Positions 1 to 6,532 of a stretch of DNA of 7,084 bases are shown here, in pieces. The stretch covers positions 1 to 7,084 of the forward strand of contig PWKM01000215.1 in assembly GCA_003559755.1 (NCBI GenBank), read 5' to 3'. The DNA is from Planctomycetota bacterium. GTDB taxonomy: Bacteria > Planctomycetota > PUPC01. How positions within the stretch are numbered: the stretch's first letter is position 1; each line of letters begins with the position of its first letter. Both the position numbers and the translations under genes were made by a program. The notes beneath the pieces are model-generated. The model searched no databases. It was given only the letters and a program-made list of their open reading frames with translations, and had not been told where the DNA came from.

Positions 1-73
1 CGAGCAGTATGACCCGCTCCTTACGCGGCTTGAGATCTATTCGTCGGCGTTCTTTCATGTTTGTCGTGGCCAT
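1..73 (-). CDS. N-terminus of an unidentified protein, truncated by the left edge
   Basis: Only the first 24 codons are visible. Read on the minus strand from the ATG at 73-71, they begin MATTNMKERRRIDLKPRKER. A second in-frame ATG lies at 58-56. The peptide is very basic, and the ERRR stretch is reminiscent of the start of PilZ-type domains, but that is far too little to name a family. The case for a real gene is the near-consensus promoter ending about 17 bases upstream of the first ATG. Neither ATG has a Shine-Dalgarno sequence. If transcription starts near 83, the leader is only about 10 nt to the first ATG, or 25 nt to the second, so the start is uncertain. It is divergent from the ankyrin gene at 334. 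Confidence 0.5.
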   Translation of the reverse strand, partial: MATTNMKERRRIDLKPRKERVILL

Positions 74-89
74 TCGGCCACTGGGATCA

Positions 90-117
90 ATTATACGACA
101 GCACCGACCCGAGTCAA
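90..117 (-). promoter_or_regulatory. Sigma70-type promoter for the left-edge minus-strand gene
   Basis: On the minus strand the -35 box TTGACT (117-112, 5 of 6 to consensus) and the -10 box TATAAT (95-90, 6 of 6) are 16 bp apart. This stands out in GC-rich DNA. The expected transcription start is near 83, just upstream of the ATG at 73. The 11 bases ending at this -10, TGTCGTATAAT, recur exactly at the -10 upstream of the LRR gene. Confidence 0.65.
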
Positions 118-197
118 ACATAGGGGCCGCAATGTGCACCAGGGGCAGCGCCCCGACCCGCAGCACACCCTTTTCCAGCGGGCCGGAACCTTGCACG

Positions 198-236
198 ACC
201 GGGCGAACGGGGTTATCATCTCGCTCCAGGCCCGGT
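198..236. repeat. Inverted repeat in the leader region of the ankyrin gene
   Basis: ACCGGGC (198-204) is the perfect 7-base reverse complement of GCCCGGT (230-236), with 25 bases between them. A smaller hairpin, GGGGC-AGC-GCCCC, lies at 142-154. Neither is followed by a T-run, so neither looks like an intrinsic terminator. They may fold in a long 5' leader of the ankyrin mRNA or may be chance in GC-rich DNA. No convincing promoter for the ankyrin gene is visible between 118 and 333; the TTATAG at 305-310 has no matching -35. Confidence 0.25.
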
Positions 237-333
237 GCCCGCCTCTTCGGATGAAGCCCGCCGGCGCAGGCGAGCCCGCAGGGCGTGGTTTTCACCCTGT
301 TTCGTTATAGCGTCCCCGTGCAGGAGCATCCGT

Positions 334-2430
334 ATGAACTCTGACGCCTCCCGTGCTTCGATGGGCTTCCTCTGCCTGCTCGCCCTTTCCCTCGCCGCGG
401 GCTGTGCCGCCCCTCGCACCGTTGGCGAGTATTTTGGCGACCGCGCCCGCGACGCCGCCGACTGCGTCCGATTGAGCGTCGGCTACGGGGCCGGTCTGCA
501 CCTCCGGGCGCATCTGCCCTATCTGCCGCCTGCGGGCTACGGGACCGCGCCCCGGCTCCGGATGTACGGCTGGGACGGCCCGGCGGGCGCCGGCGCCGCG
601 GCCTGGGACCAGACCGCCGGCTCCCTGTTCCTGCCCCCGGTGATATGGGTCGACGCCGACGGGCGGTCCCCGGACCTCGAGCGGCTGGTCGGTGCGGCAT
701 CCCAGCCCCCCAGCGAACCGACGGCGTTCCGTGGCGTCTGGCGGTTCAAGGCCGCCGGCCTGCTCTGGCCCGACTCCGCCATGTACCGCACGGAATATCT
801 GCGGACCATCCCGCCCGGCACCGAACGCGCCGACGCCTGGTGGCTGGGCATCGATGCCACGCTGGGCTACGTGTCCATCCGGGCAGGGGTCAACCCGGCC
901 CAGATCGCAGATTTCATCCTCGGATTTGCCGGGATCGATCTCCTCGGCGACGACCACTGGGTGGCCGAGACAGAGTCGGCGCAAGCCATCATCAAGGCAG
1001 CCCGGGAGGGAGACGACCGGGAAGTCCGCCGCCTGCTCCGCGCGAACTCGCGGCTGATATACGCCCGCGACATCGGCCACTCTACGCCTCTCTATCACGC
1101 GGCACAGGGGGCGCATCTGGAGACCATGCGCACGCTCATCGAGCGCGGGGCGCATCTCGACGCAAGACGCAAGACAGACGGCCTGACGCCCGTCCACGCC
1201 GCTGCCCGCAGCGGCCGCCCCGCAGCGTTTGATCTGATCATCGAGGCAGGCGGCGACCTCGACTCCCCCGGCCTGCTGGAAGCTGCGGCAGAGGGCGGGC
1301 ACCCCGAGATCGTCGAAGCGGCCTTCCCGTATGCCGAGCGAGCCAGCCGTGAGGACGCCCTCCGGGCCGCCGTCCGGCTGGGCCGGGTCGAATCCGCCGA
1401 ACGCCTGGTCCGGCTCGGCGTACCCGTCACCATCTCCAGCCATGTGTATCACAACTTCGTACGGGGGACATTGCTCCATGCCGCAGCCCAGGGCGGGCAT
1501 GAACGGATGATCGACTACCTCCTCGACCAGGGGCTCGAAGCCGGCGCGACCGATCAATACGATATGGATGCCGCCGCCGAATATGTCCAACCGGATGTGT
1601 GGGATGAAGGTCCAGAACGAGTCCGATGGGTGCTCGGACACGTAGCCGCCGAGGATGCGACGCCCCTCCACCTGGCGGCGCAGGCGGGCTCCACCGAGGC
1701 AGTGAGAAAGCTGATCGGCGCCGGCGCCGAGCCGAACGCCCGGGACGCTCGGGGCCGAACGCCGCTCTTTCACCCGGCGAGGGCCGGACGGACGGAATTG
1801 ATCGGCGTGCTCATCGCCGCTGGAGCCGGGCCGGATGCGGCGGACAACGACGGCTCCACCCCCCTGCACCTCGCAGCCGCTGAAAACAACACCGACACGG
1901 CCCAACTTCTGCTGAAAACAGGCGGGGACCCCAACGCCCGAAAAGAGGCCGACGGCAACGCCCCTCTGCACCTGGCCGCCCGACGCGGCTACACCGGCAT
2001 CGCCCGGCTGCTGCTCGAACACGGGGCCACGGTCGATGCCCCCAATCGGCGCGGCTGGACGCCCCTGCGCATCGCGATGCAGATGGGCCACGAGGACCTC
2101 GTTCGGGCACTCATCGAACACGGAGCAGACGTCAACCGTACCGAGGACCACGGCACCCCACTGCAACTGGCGGTCGGGCGGGGAGATGCCAATATCGCCC
2201 GCATCCTCATCGCCGGCGGTGCCGATGTGACGGTCCGCGACGAAGAACGCCGGACGCTCCTCCACCTGGCCGCCCGCACAGGTGACCTGGCGGTGGCGGA
2301 GGTGCTGATCGAGGCGGGAGTGGATTCGAGCGCCCGCTGTGCAGACGACCGGACGCCCGCCGACGTGGCCCGCGAGCACGGCCACCAGGAGGTGGCCGAA
2401 CTCCTGGAAGAGGCGGCCGCCGACCGCTGA
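334..2430 (+). CDS. Ankyrin-repeat lipoprotein with an uncharacterised N-terminal domain
   Basis: This is a 698-residue predicted lipoprotein. The ATG at 334 is chosen because AGGAG (322-326) sits 7 nt upstream and a lipoprotein signal follows at once: hydrophobic residues 11-22 and the lipobox LAAGC, with the lipidated cysteine at 24. The +2 residue is Ala, so outer-membrane sorting is expected. An in-frame GTG at 235 would bury the signal. Residues 25-209 form a separate domain with many Gly and aromatic residues, ending in ADFILGFAGIDLLGDD (192-207). I recall similar endings in short bacterial lipoproteins but cannot name the family. Residues from about 215 to 698 hold about 14 ankyrin repeats (TPLHLAA, A-LLL-GA-), degenerate around 314-378 and interrupted by about 30 extra residues at 409-441. 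Ankyrin solenoids bind proteins; the partner is unknown. The next gene, in the same direction, encodes an LRR protein. Confidence 0.93.
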   Translation: MNSDASRASMGFLCLLALSLAAGCAAPRTVGEYFGDRARDAADCVRLSVGYGAGLHLRAHLPYLPPAGYGTAPRLRMYGWDGPAGAGAAAWDQTAGSLFLPPVIWVDADGRSPDLERLVGAASQPPSEPTAFRGVWRFKAAGLLWPDSAMYRTEYLRTIPPGTERADAWWLGIDATLGYVSIRAGVNPAQIADFILGFAGIDLLGDDHWVAETESAQAIIKAAREGDDREVRRLLRANSRLIYARDIGHSTPLYHAAQGAHLETMRTLIERGAHLDARRKTDGLTPVHAAARSGRPAAFDLIIEAGGDLDSPGLLEAAAEGGHPEIVEAAFPYAERASREDALRAAVRLGRVESAERLVRLGVPVTISSHVYHNFVRGTLLHAAAQGGHERMIDYLLDQGLEAGATDQYDMDAAAEYVQPDVWDEGPERVRWVLGHVAAEDATPLHLAAQAGSTEAVRKLIGAGAEPNARDARGRTPLFHPARAGRTELIGVLIAAGAGPDAADNDGSTPLHLAAAENNTDTAQLLLKTGGDPNARKEADGNAPLHLAARRGYTGIARLLLEHGATVDAPNRRGWTPLRIAMQMGHEDLVRALIEHGADVNRTEDHGTPLQLAVGRGDANIARILIAGGADVTVRDEERRTLLHLAARTGDLAVAEVLIEAGVDSSARCADDRTPADVAREHGHQEVAELLEEAAADR

Positions 2431-2506
2431 CCGCACCGGAGGTTCCGGCTCGATGGACCCGGTTCCAGACAATCTCGCCAGATTTCTGTGAACCATCCGC
2501 CGCCTC

Positions 2507-2526
2507 TGTCGTATAATACCTATAAT
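2507..2526 (+). promoter_or_regulatory. Tandem TATAAT boxes upstream of the LRR gene
   Basis: Two perfect -10 hexamers lie 9 bp apart, at 2512-2517 and 2521-2526. The first ends the 11-mer TGTCGTATAAT, which also marks the promoter at the left edge. The -35 region is weak: TGAACC at 2489-2494 is 17 bp upstream of the first box with 3 of 6 matches. Transcription from here would begin near 2524 or 2533 and leave a leader of about 60-70 nt before the ATG at 2594. The LRR gene could therefore be expressed separately from the ankyrin gene. Confidence 0.5.
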
Positions 2527-2593
2527 GGTACGTTCGTGCGCCCGATTGCGCAGGGCGGACCTGGGGCGGCACGTTACATTCAGAGGACACGGG

Positions 2594-4453
2594 ATGAACT
2601 TCAAAAAACTGCTTGTTGTCTTTGTCATACTGATGGTCGTATCCGTTGCCGGGACCGCCCTCCTTTTCATTTTATCGCGGGGAAGAGAGCGCGACGAAGC
2701 GAGGCCGGCCCCGACCGAGCCCGGGATCGCCCGGCCGGAGGAACGCGACGATCCCGTCGTCCCCGCTCGCGATCCCGCTCAGGACGACCCGCTGGACGAG
2801 GCCGCGCCCGTCGCGCCGACCGATGAAACGTTCGACTCGTCTCTGGCCCTCCACGTGTACGATGTGGCACCACTCGCGAACCCGGACGATCAGGACGTCG
2901 GGGACACGATAGTCCGCTACCTGGGCCGGACACCGTCGGCGACCGCGAACGGCATCCCGGTCCCCGCCGGAGCCGTGCTCTACGTCAGGCCGGTCTCGTC
3001 CGAACTCGGCGGCCTGGCCCTGCCCCGCTTGGCAAACGAGGTCCGCGAGAGGCAGATACCCGGGCTGAGCTTGGCCGGGATGGGCATCTCCAACTCGGAC
3101 CTCGAACATTTCGAGGACCTGGAGCACCTGCAGGTGCTGATCCTCAGCCGCACCCGGATCGATCGGCGCGGCCTGGCCCAGCTCTCGAACCTGTCTCGGC
3201 TCCGGGCGCTGGACATATCGCAGACGTCGATCTCCGACGACGGGCTCGAACAGCTCCGGCACTTCCCCGAGCTCCGGTCGCTCCTGTTGAACGGCAGCGC
3301 GATCACCGACGCGGGGCTCGCACACCTGTCGCAACTGCGCGGCCTCCGCCACCTGCAGATGGCGCAGACTCTCATCACCGACGCCGGCCTGGAGCACCTC
3401 GCCGGCCTGACCGGGCTGCGAGTCCTCACCCTCCAATCTACTGCGGTGACCGGGGAGGGTCTTCGCCACCTGTCGGGGCTCACCGAGCTCGAGTGGCTCG
3501 ACCTCGCCGCCTCGTCGGTTTCGGGGGGCGACGGGCTGGAGCACCTCAGCGGACTGCCCAAACTGTCCCGACTGTCCCTCTGTCAGTCGCGAGCCGACGA
3601 CGAGACGCTCCGGCACGTGGGTCGGCTGCCCGCCCTCGAGCAGTTGTTCCTCCGAGAAGTGAGCCGCGTTACCGCCGAGGGCCTGCGTCACCTCGCCTCG
3701 GCCCGCACCCTCCGCCACCTGAACATGACCGGTTCGCCGGTCACCGATGAGGGGCTGGAACATCTCCGCGACCTCACCCAGTTGGAGATGCTGCATCTGG
3801 CCGGGAGCCGGGTCACCGATGCCGGGCTGCGGCATATCGCGTCTCTCCCGGAACTGAAGCTTCTCGACTTGAACCGGACTTCGGTCACCGGTGCCGGCCT
3901 GGAGCATCTCGCAGGGCATCCCGCCCTCGAGACGCTCCTGCTCCGCGACACGCGGGTCGAGGACGCCCATCTCGCTCACTTGCGAGAGATGCCGGCCCTT
4001 CGACATCTGGACCTGGCCGGGACCCGAACCACGGACGACGGGGCCGCTCACGTCGCCGCCGGCGGACAGTTGCACGCGCTGGGGCTGGCCGATACACGGA
4101 TCACTGACCGCGGGGTCGCGCTCCTCGGCACATTGCAGGAATTGCAGCGCCTCTCGCTGGCGTTCACCGACATCTCCGACGAGGGGCCCGCCGAGCTCGG
4201 CGCACTATCCCAACTGCGGCACCTGGACCTGACCGGGACGGGGATCACAGACGAGGCCGTCCGTCGCATCGCCGGGTTCGGTGCCCTGCGAGTCCTGTCG
4301 CTGGCCCGCACGGGGATCACCGATGCGTCCGTCGAGCATCTGGCCTCGATGCGACGGCTCGAACAGCTCAATCTGGCCAATACCCGCATCAGCTTGGACG
4401 GGGTTTTACGCCTGGAATCGGCTCTGATTCGGACCCGCATCGAGCTGGACTGA
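2594..4453 (+). CDS. Membrane-anchored leucine-rich-repeat protein (19 LRRs)
   Basis: This is a 619-residue protein. The ATG at 2594 has GAGGA (2583-2587) 6 nt upstream and opens with MNFKK and a single hydrophobic segment (residues 6-27). An earlier in-frame ATG at 2525 lies inside a -10 box and would place 23 basic residues before the membrane segment, so it is rejected. Residues 28 to about 78 are a charged Pro/Asp/Glu/Arg linker. Residues 80-154 are a small non-repeat domain. From residue 155 to the end there are 19 tandem repeats, nearly all 24 residues long, with the pattern LxxLxLxxTxITDxGLxxLxxLxx; repeats 7 and 9 have 25. The chain ends in a short cap, ALIRTRIELD. This LRR type is common in planctomycetes, where most members are uncharacterised. 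An envelope-anchored protein-binding role is inferred. Whether residues 6-27 are an anchor or a cleaved signal cannot be told here. Confidence 0.93.
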   Translation: MNFKKLLVVFVILMVVSVAGTALLFILSRGRERDEARPAPTEPGIARPEERDDPVVPARDPAQDDPLDEAAPVAPTDETFDSSLALHVYDVAPLANPDDQDVGDTIVRYLGRTPSATANGIPVPAGAVLYVRPVSSELGGLALPRLANEVRERQIPGLSLAGMGISNSDLEHFEDLEHLQVLILSRTRIDRRGLAQLSNLSRLRALDISQTSISDDGLEQLRHFPELRSLLLNGSAITDAGLAHLSQLRGLRHLQMAQTLITDAGLEHLAGLTGLRVLTLQSTAVTGEGLRHLSGLTELEWLDLAASSVSGGDGLEHLSGLPKLSRLSLCQSRADDETLRHVGRLPALEQLFLREVSRVTAEGLRHLASARTLRHLNMTGSPVTDEGLEHLRDLTQLEMLHLAGSRVTDAGLRHIASLPELKLLDLNRTSVTGAGLEHLAGHPALETLLLRDTRVEDAHLAHLREMPALRHLDLAGTRTTDDGAAHVAAGGQLHALGLADTRITDRGVALLGTLQELQRLSLAFTDISDEGPAELGALSQLRHLDLTGTGITDEAVRRIAGFGALRVLSLARTGITDASVEHLASMRRLEQLNLANTRISLDGVLRLESALIRTRIELD

Positions 4454-4598
4454 CCCCGATCCTCAGTGCCCGAACGCCGCCGCTCCCAAATGCGTCTCCG
4501 GCTCGGTCCCCGCTTCCCACGGATGCCGTCGCGCCCCGAATGCCCTGCCGATGATGAATCGAGCCCGCATAAACCACAAGCAGACGGTTGCGTTCCCG

Positions 4599-4624
4599 GC
4601 GGCCACAGCGAAAATAGAGGCCGC
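4599..4624. repeat. Inverted repeat between the LRR gene and the butyryltransferase gene
   Basis: GCGGCC (4599-4604) pairs with GGCCGC (4619-4624) around a 14-base AT-richer loop. The T-rich stretch ATTTCTTTT follows at 4630-4638, just before the ribosome binding site at 4639. It could be a weak terminator for the LRR transcript or a fold in the leader of the next gene. The stem is short, so this is a low-confidence call. No clear promoter is visible in the 198 bp gap; TTGCGT-N17-AAAATA (4588-4616) is a poor match. Confidence 0.25.
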
Positions 4625-4651
4625 AAGCCATTTCTTTTGAGGAGGCGCGAG

Positions 4652-5593
4652 ATGAAAACATTACGCGAGGTTGTCGAGGCGGTGGCGGACTATCCCATCA
4701 AGCGGGTGGCGGTGGCGGCGGCCGGCGATCCGACGGTCATCGACGCGGTGAAGCGAGCGAAGGAGGAGAACATCGCCAGGGCCGTCCTGGTGGGCGACGC
4801 CCGGCGCATCCGCGAGCTGGCCGAGGCGGCGGACCTGGCCCTCGATGCGGACGCGGTGATCGACGTGGCGGAGCCGGAGAAAGCCGCCCTGTGCGCCGCC
4901 GAACTGGTCCACACCGGCCGGGCCGACGTCCTGATGAAGGGCTACATCCACACCGACGACTTTCTGCGGGCGGTGCTGGACAAAGAAGTCGGCCTGCGTA
5001 CCGGCCTGCGGATGAGCCACGTGTATGTGGCCGAGCTGCCCGGCTATGATCGGCTCATCCTCACCACCGACGCGGCGATGAACATCGCCCCGGACCTCGA
5101 GGCCAAGGCAGAGATCGTGCTCAACGCGATCTACCTCGCCGAGGTCCTGGGCATCAAGAAGCCGCGCGTGGCGTGCCTGGCCGCCGTCGAACTGCTCAAC
5201 CCGGCGATGCCGGCGACCGTGGACGCCACCTGCCTGGAGACGATGGCTCGGCGCGGCCAGTTCCGGCCGGAATGTGTGATCGACGGGCCGTTCGCCTTCG
5301 ACAACGCGATGTCGCCCGAGGCGGCCGCCCACAAGAAGCTGGACGGGCCGGTCGCCGGCCGGGCCGACATCCTGCTCGTGCCCGATATCGAGGCGGGCAA
5401 TATCGTCGTCAAGTCGTTCGTCTATACGGCGCAGGCGAAGATGGCGGGCAACCTGGTCGGGGCGGCGGCGCCCATCGTGCTCACGTCGCGGGCCGATTCG
5501 GCCGAGAGCCGGTTCTACTCCATCGCCCTGGCCGTGCTCACCTCCGGCGTTCAGCGGGCACTGCGGCTCAAGATCGGACGGGTCCACTACTGA
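4652..5593 (+). CDS. ptb: Phosphate butyryltransferase / phosphate acetyltransferase-family enzyme
   Basis: This 313-residue protein has the full length of phosphate butyryltransferases. They transfer an acyl group from CoA to phosphate (butyryl-CoA + Pi to butyryl phosphate + CoA) in the cytoplasm. Family motifs in order are ADVLMKG (91-97), the segment DAAMNIAPDLEAKAEI, GPFAFDNAMSPE from 212, VPDIEAGN ending at 250, and TSRADS (278-283). The spread is that of a complete PTA/PTB domain with no fused hydratase region. The ATG at 4652 is fixed by a strong GAGGAGG (4639-4645) 6 nt upstream; longer in-frame starts have no such site. In clostridia ptb pairs with butyrate kinase buk, giving ATP. 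Here the next gene is convergent msrA, so any kinase lies elsewhere. True substrate (butyryl, isobutyryl, propionyl or acetyl) cannot be read from sequence. Confidence 0.92.
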   Translation: MKTLREVVEAVADYPIKRVAVAAAGDPTVIDAVKRAKEENIARAVLVGDARRIRELAEAADLALDADAVIDVAEPEKAALCAAELVHTGRADVLMKGYIHTDDFLRAVLDKEVGLRTGLRMSHVYVAELPGYDRLILTTDAAMNIAPDLEAKAEIVLNAIYLAEVLGIKKPRVACLAAVELLNPAMPATVDATCLETMARRGQFRPECVIDGPFAFDNAMSPEAAAHKKLDGPVAGRADILLVPDIEAGNIVVKSFVYTAQAKMAGNLVGAAAPIVLTSRADSAESRFYSIALAVLTSGVQRALRLKIGRVHY

Positions 5594-5612
5594 CCGGCGG
5601 CCCGGCGGCCGG
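5594..5612. terminator. Possible hairpin between convergent ptb and msrA
   Basis: The two genes end 27 bp apart, tail to tail. The gap contains two overlapping copies of CCGGCGGCC (5594-5602 and 5602-5610). CCGGC (5594-5598) can pair with GCCGG (5608-5612). No T-run follows on either strand, so it is at best a weak or factor-dependent stop signal. Confidence 0.2.
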
Positions 5613-5620
5613 ACCGCGAA

Positions 5621-6094
5621 TCAGGGGCGCCCGCACGAATCCCGCCCGTGCTTCTCGAGGTATCGCTGGTGGTATTCCTCCGCTCGCCAGAACGGGCCGG
5701 CTGGCTCGACACTTGTGGCGATCGGGCGGGGGAGCCGGCCGGACTCGGCCAGGTGCCGCTTCGACGCCTCCGCCGCTCGACGCTGGTCGTCATCAACGGC
5801 GAAGATCACCGAGCGGTACTGCTGCCCCACGTCCGGCCCCTGCCGGTTCACTTGCGTCGGGTCGTGGCACCCCCAGAATACGTGCAGAAGCTCTTCGAAC
5901 GATACCTTCTCCGGGTCGAATTTGATCCGGACGACCTCGGCGTGGCCCGTGCGCCCCGAACAGACCTGCTCGTAGGTCGGGCTCTCGGTGTGCCCGCCGG
6001 AGTAGCCCACGGCCGTGTCAACCACGCCTTCGACCCGCCGGAAGGCGGCCTCGACTCCCCAGAAGCACCCTGCTCCGAACATCGCTTCTTTCAT
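5621..6094 (-). CDS. msrA: Peptide-methionine (S)-S-oxide reductase MsrA
   Basis: This 157-residue enzyme reduces methionine-S-sulfoxide in free or protein-bound form, repairing oxidative damage. The GCFWG active-site motif is at 9-13, with catalytic Cys10. Downstream come GYSGG (30-34), YEQVCSGRTGHAE (41-53), HDPTQVNRQGPDVGQQYRS (77-95) and AEEYHQRYL (138-146). The spacing of Cys10, Glu53, Asp88 and Tyr93 equals that of Cys51, Glu94, Asp129 and Tyr134 in E. coli MsrA, so the active site looks intact. Cys154 near the C-terminus is a candidate resolving cysteine for thioredoxin recycling. The ATG at 6094 has AGGAGG (6110-6105) 10 nt upstream. A TTG at 6142, overlapping the stop of the DUF493 gene as TTGA, would add 16 residues and is a less likely start. 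No MsrB domain is fused. It is probably co-transcribed with the DUF493 gene. Confidence 0.95.
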   Translation of the reverse strand: MKEAMFGAGCFWGVEAAFRRVEGVVDTAVGYSGGHTESPTYEQVCSGRTGHAEVVRIKFDPEKVSFEELLHVFWGCHDPTQVNRQGPDVGQQYRSVIFAVDDDQRRAAEASKRHLAESGRLPRPIATSVEPAGPFWRAEEYHQRYLEKHGRDSCGRP

Positions 6095-6115
6095 TCTGTC
6101 CGATCCTCCTGTGTG

Positions 6116-6136
6116 ACCGCCCGACTGCTCGGCGGT
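6116..6136 (-). repeat. Inverted repeat in the DUF493-msrA spacer
   Basis: ACCGCC (6116-6121) and GGCGGT (6131-6136) are perfect 6-base complements with a 9-base loop, inside the 44-base spacer between the two genes. In the minus-strand mRNA it would form a hairpin just after the DUF493 stop and just before the msrA ribosome binding site. It might stabilise the upstream message or tune msrA translation, but a chance origin is possible. Confidence 0.25.
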
Positions 6137-6138
6137 GG

Positions 6139-6399
6139 TCAAAGTACGACCTTGATGCAGTCGCGGCTCATCAAGTCTTCATAGATGGCATTTCGATGGG
6201 CTTCGTCCGTCACCCGCATTTCGAGCACGAACGAGATGTATTTGCCTGTTTCGCTGAACCGGGAGAACGTCAGCGAGTCCTCCGAGCCGCCGGTCACATC
6301 GAGGATCGCTTCGCGGACCAGCCCCCGGCTGGTCCCAACGACGCGATATTCCCAGTTCCGCGGATACGTCAGGTCCGGGCGCATCTGTTCGTCTTGCAT
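6139..6399 (-). CDS. DUF493 (YbeD-like) small domain protein
   Basis: This 86-residue protein matches the length and layout of the DUF493/YbeD family. It has an N-terminal YP-x(3)-Y-x-VVG strand, a helix (LVREAILDVTG), a central strand with S-x-TGKYISFVLEMRV, a second helix (AHRNAIYEDLMS) and the typical end IKVVL. The family is a small ferredoxin-like alpha/beta fold thought to act as a regulatory or ligand-binding domain; its precise role is unknown. The ATG at 6399 is chosen because GGAG (6409-6406) lies 6 nt upstream. The in-frame GTG at 6411 would place a Shine-Dalgarno sequence right against the start codon. It is first of a two-gene minus-strand set with msrA, 44 bp downstream. Confidence 0.87.
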   Translation of the reverse strand: MQDEQMRPDLTYPRNWEYRVVGTSRGLVREAILDVTGGSEDSLTFSRFSETGKYISFVLEMRVTDEAHRNAIYEDLMSRDCIKVVL

Positions 6400-6485
6400 G
6401 CTGTTCTCCACTCCTGTTGTCCGGGACGCCGGCGATCCCGGCCGGCCGCTATCGCCCGCCTGAGTCGGCGGCCCCGCCCGGCTCG

Positions 6486-6504
6486 ACAGGCCCGCCCGGG
6501 CTGT
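6486..6504 (-). repeat. Hairpin in the leader of the DUF493-msrA transcript
   Basis: ACAG (6486-6489) and CCC (6491-6493) pair with GGG (6498-6500) and CTGT (6501-6504), leaving one bulged G and a 4-base loop. A second small stem, CCGCC-TGAGTC-GGCGG, is at 6456-6471. The stretch 6412-6530 has no supportable gene and is very GC-rich. If transcription starts near 6536 it is a roughly 135-nt structured leader. No known riboswitch is recognised. Confidence 0.25.
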
Positions 6505-6532
6505 GGCGATGTGTACAGCACCGCCTGCCGAG

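Noticed and set aside
9..254. Plus-strand 81-codon open frame at the left edge
   Set aside because: It is Arg/Ser/Pro-rich with no domain, overlaps the minus-strand promoter and gene start, and has no Shine-Dalgarno sequence.
235..333. Upstream GTG start adding 33 residues to the ankyrin lipoprotein
   Set aside because: It would place an Arg-rich stretch before the lipoprotein signal. The ATG at 334 has AGGAG at good spacing.
2436..2448. CCGGA-GGT-TCCGG hairpin after the ankyrin stop as a terminator
   Set aside because: The stem is 5 bp and no T-run follows; similar stems occur often in this GC-rich DNA.
2525..2593. Upstream ATG adding 23 residues to the LRR protein
   Set aside because: This ATG lies inside a -10 box and lacks a ribosome binding site, while the ATG at 2594 has one and starts directly at the membrane segment.
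292..2670. A 792-codon open frame on the minus strand opposite the ankyrin gene
   Set aside because: Its length comes from GC-rich codon bias on the opposite strand. It has no recognisable domain or ribosome binding site, and it lies antisense to a clear ankyrin protein with a lipobox.
2672..4075. A 467-codon open frame on the minus strand opposite the LRR gene
   Set aside because: Its periodic composition mirrors the 72-bp LRR repeats read backwards. It has no family resemblance and no start signals.
4588..4616. TTGCGT-N17-AAAATA as a promoter for ptb
   Set aside because: It has only 3 of 6 and 2 of 6 consensus matches, too weak to list.
4389..4661. Minus-strand 90-codon open frame across the LRR-ptb gap
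   Set aside because: It has no recognisable domain, start site or promoter, and overlaps the LRR C-terminus and the ptb ribosome binding site.
5173..5925. Plus-strand 250-codon frame spanning the ptb end and msrA
   Set aside because: It is a Gly/Arg/Pro-rich out-of-frame shadow of ptb running antisense into msrA.
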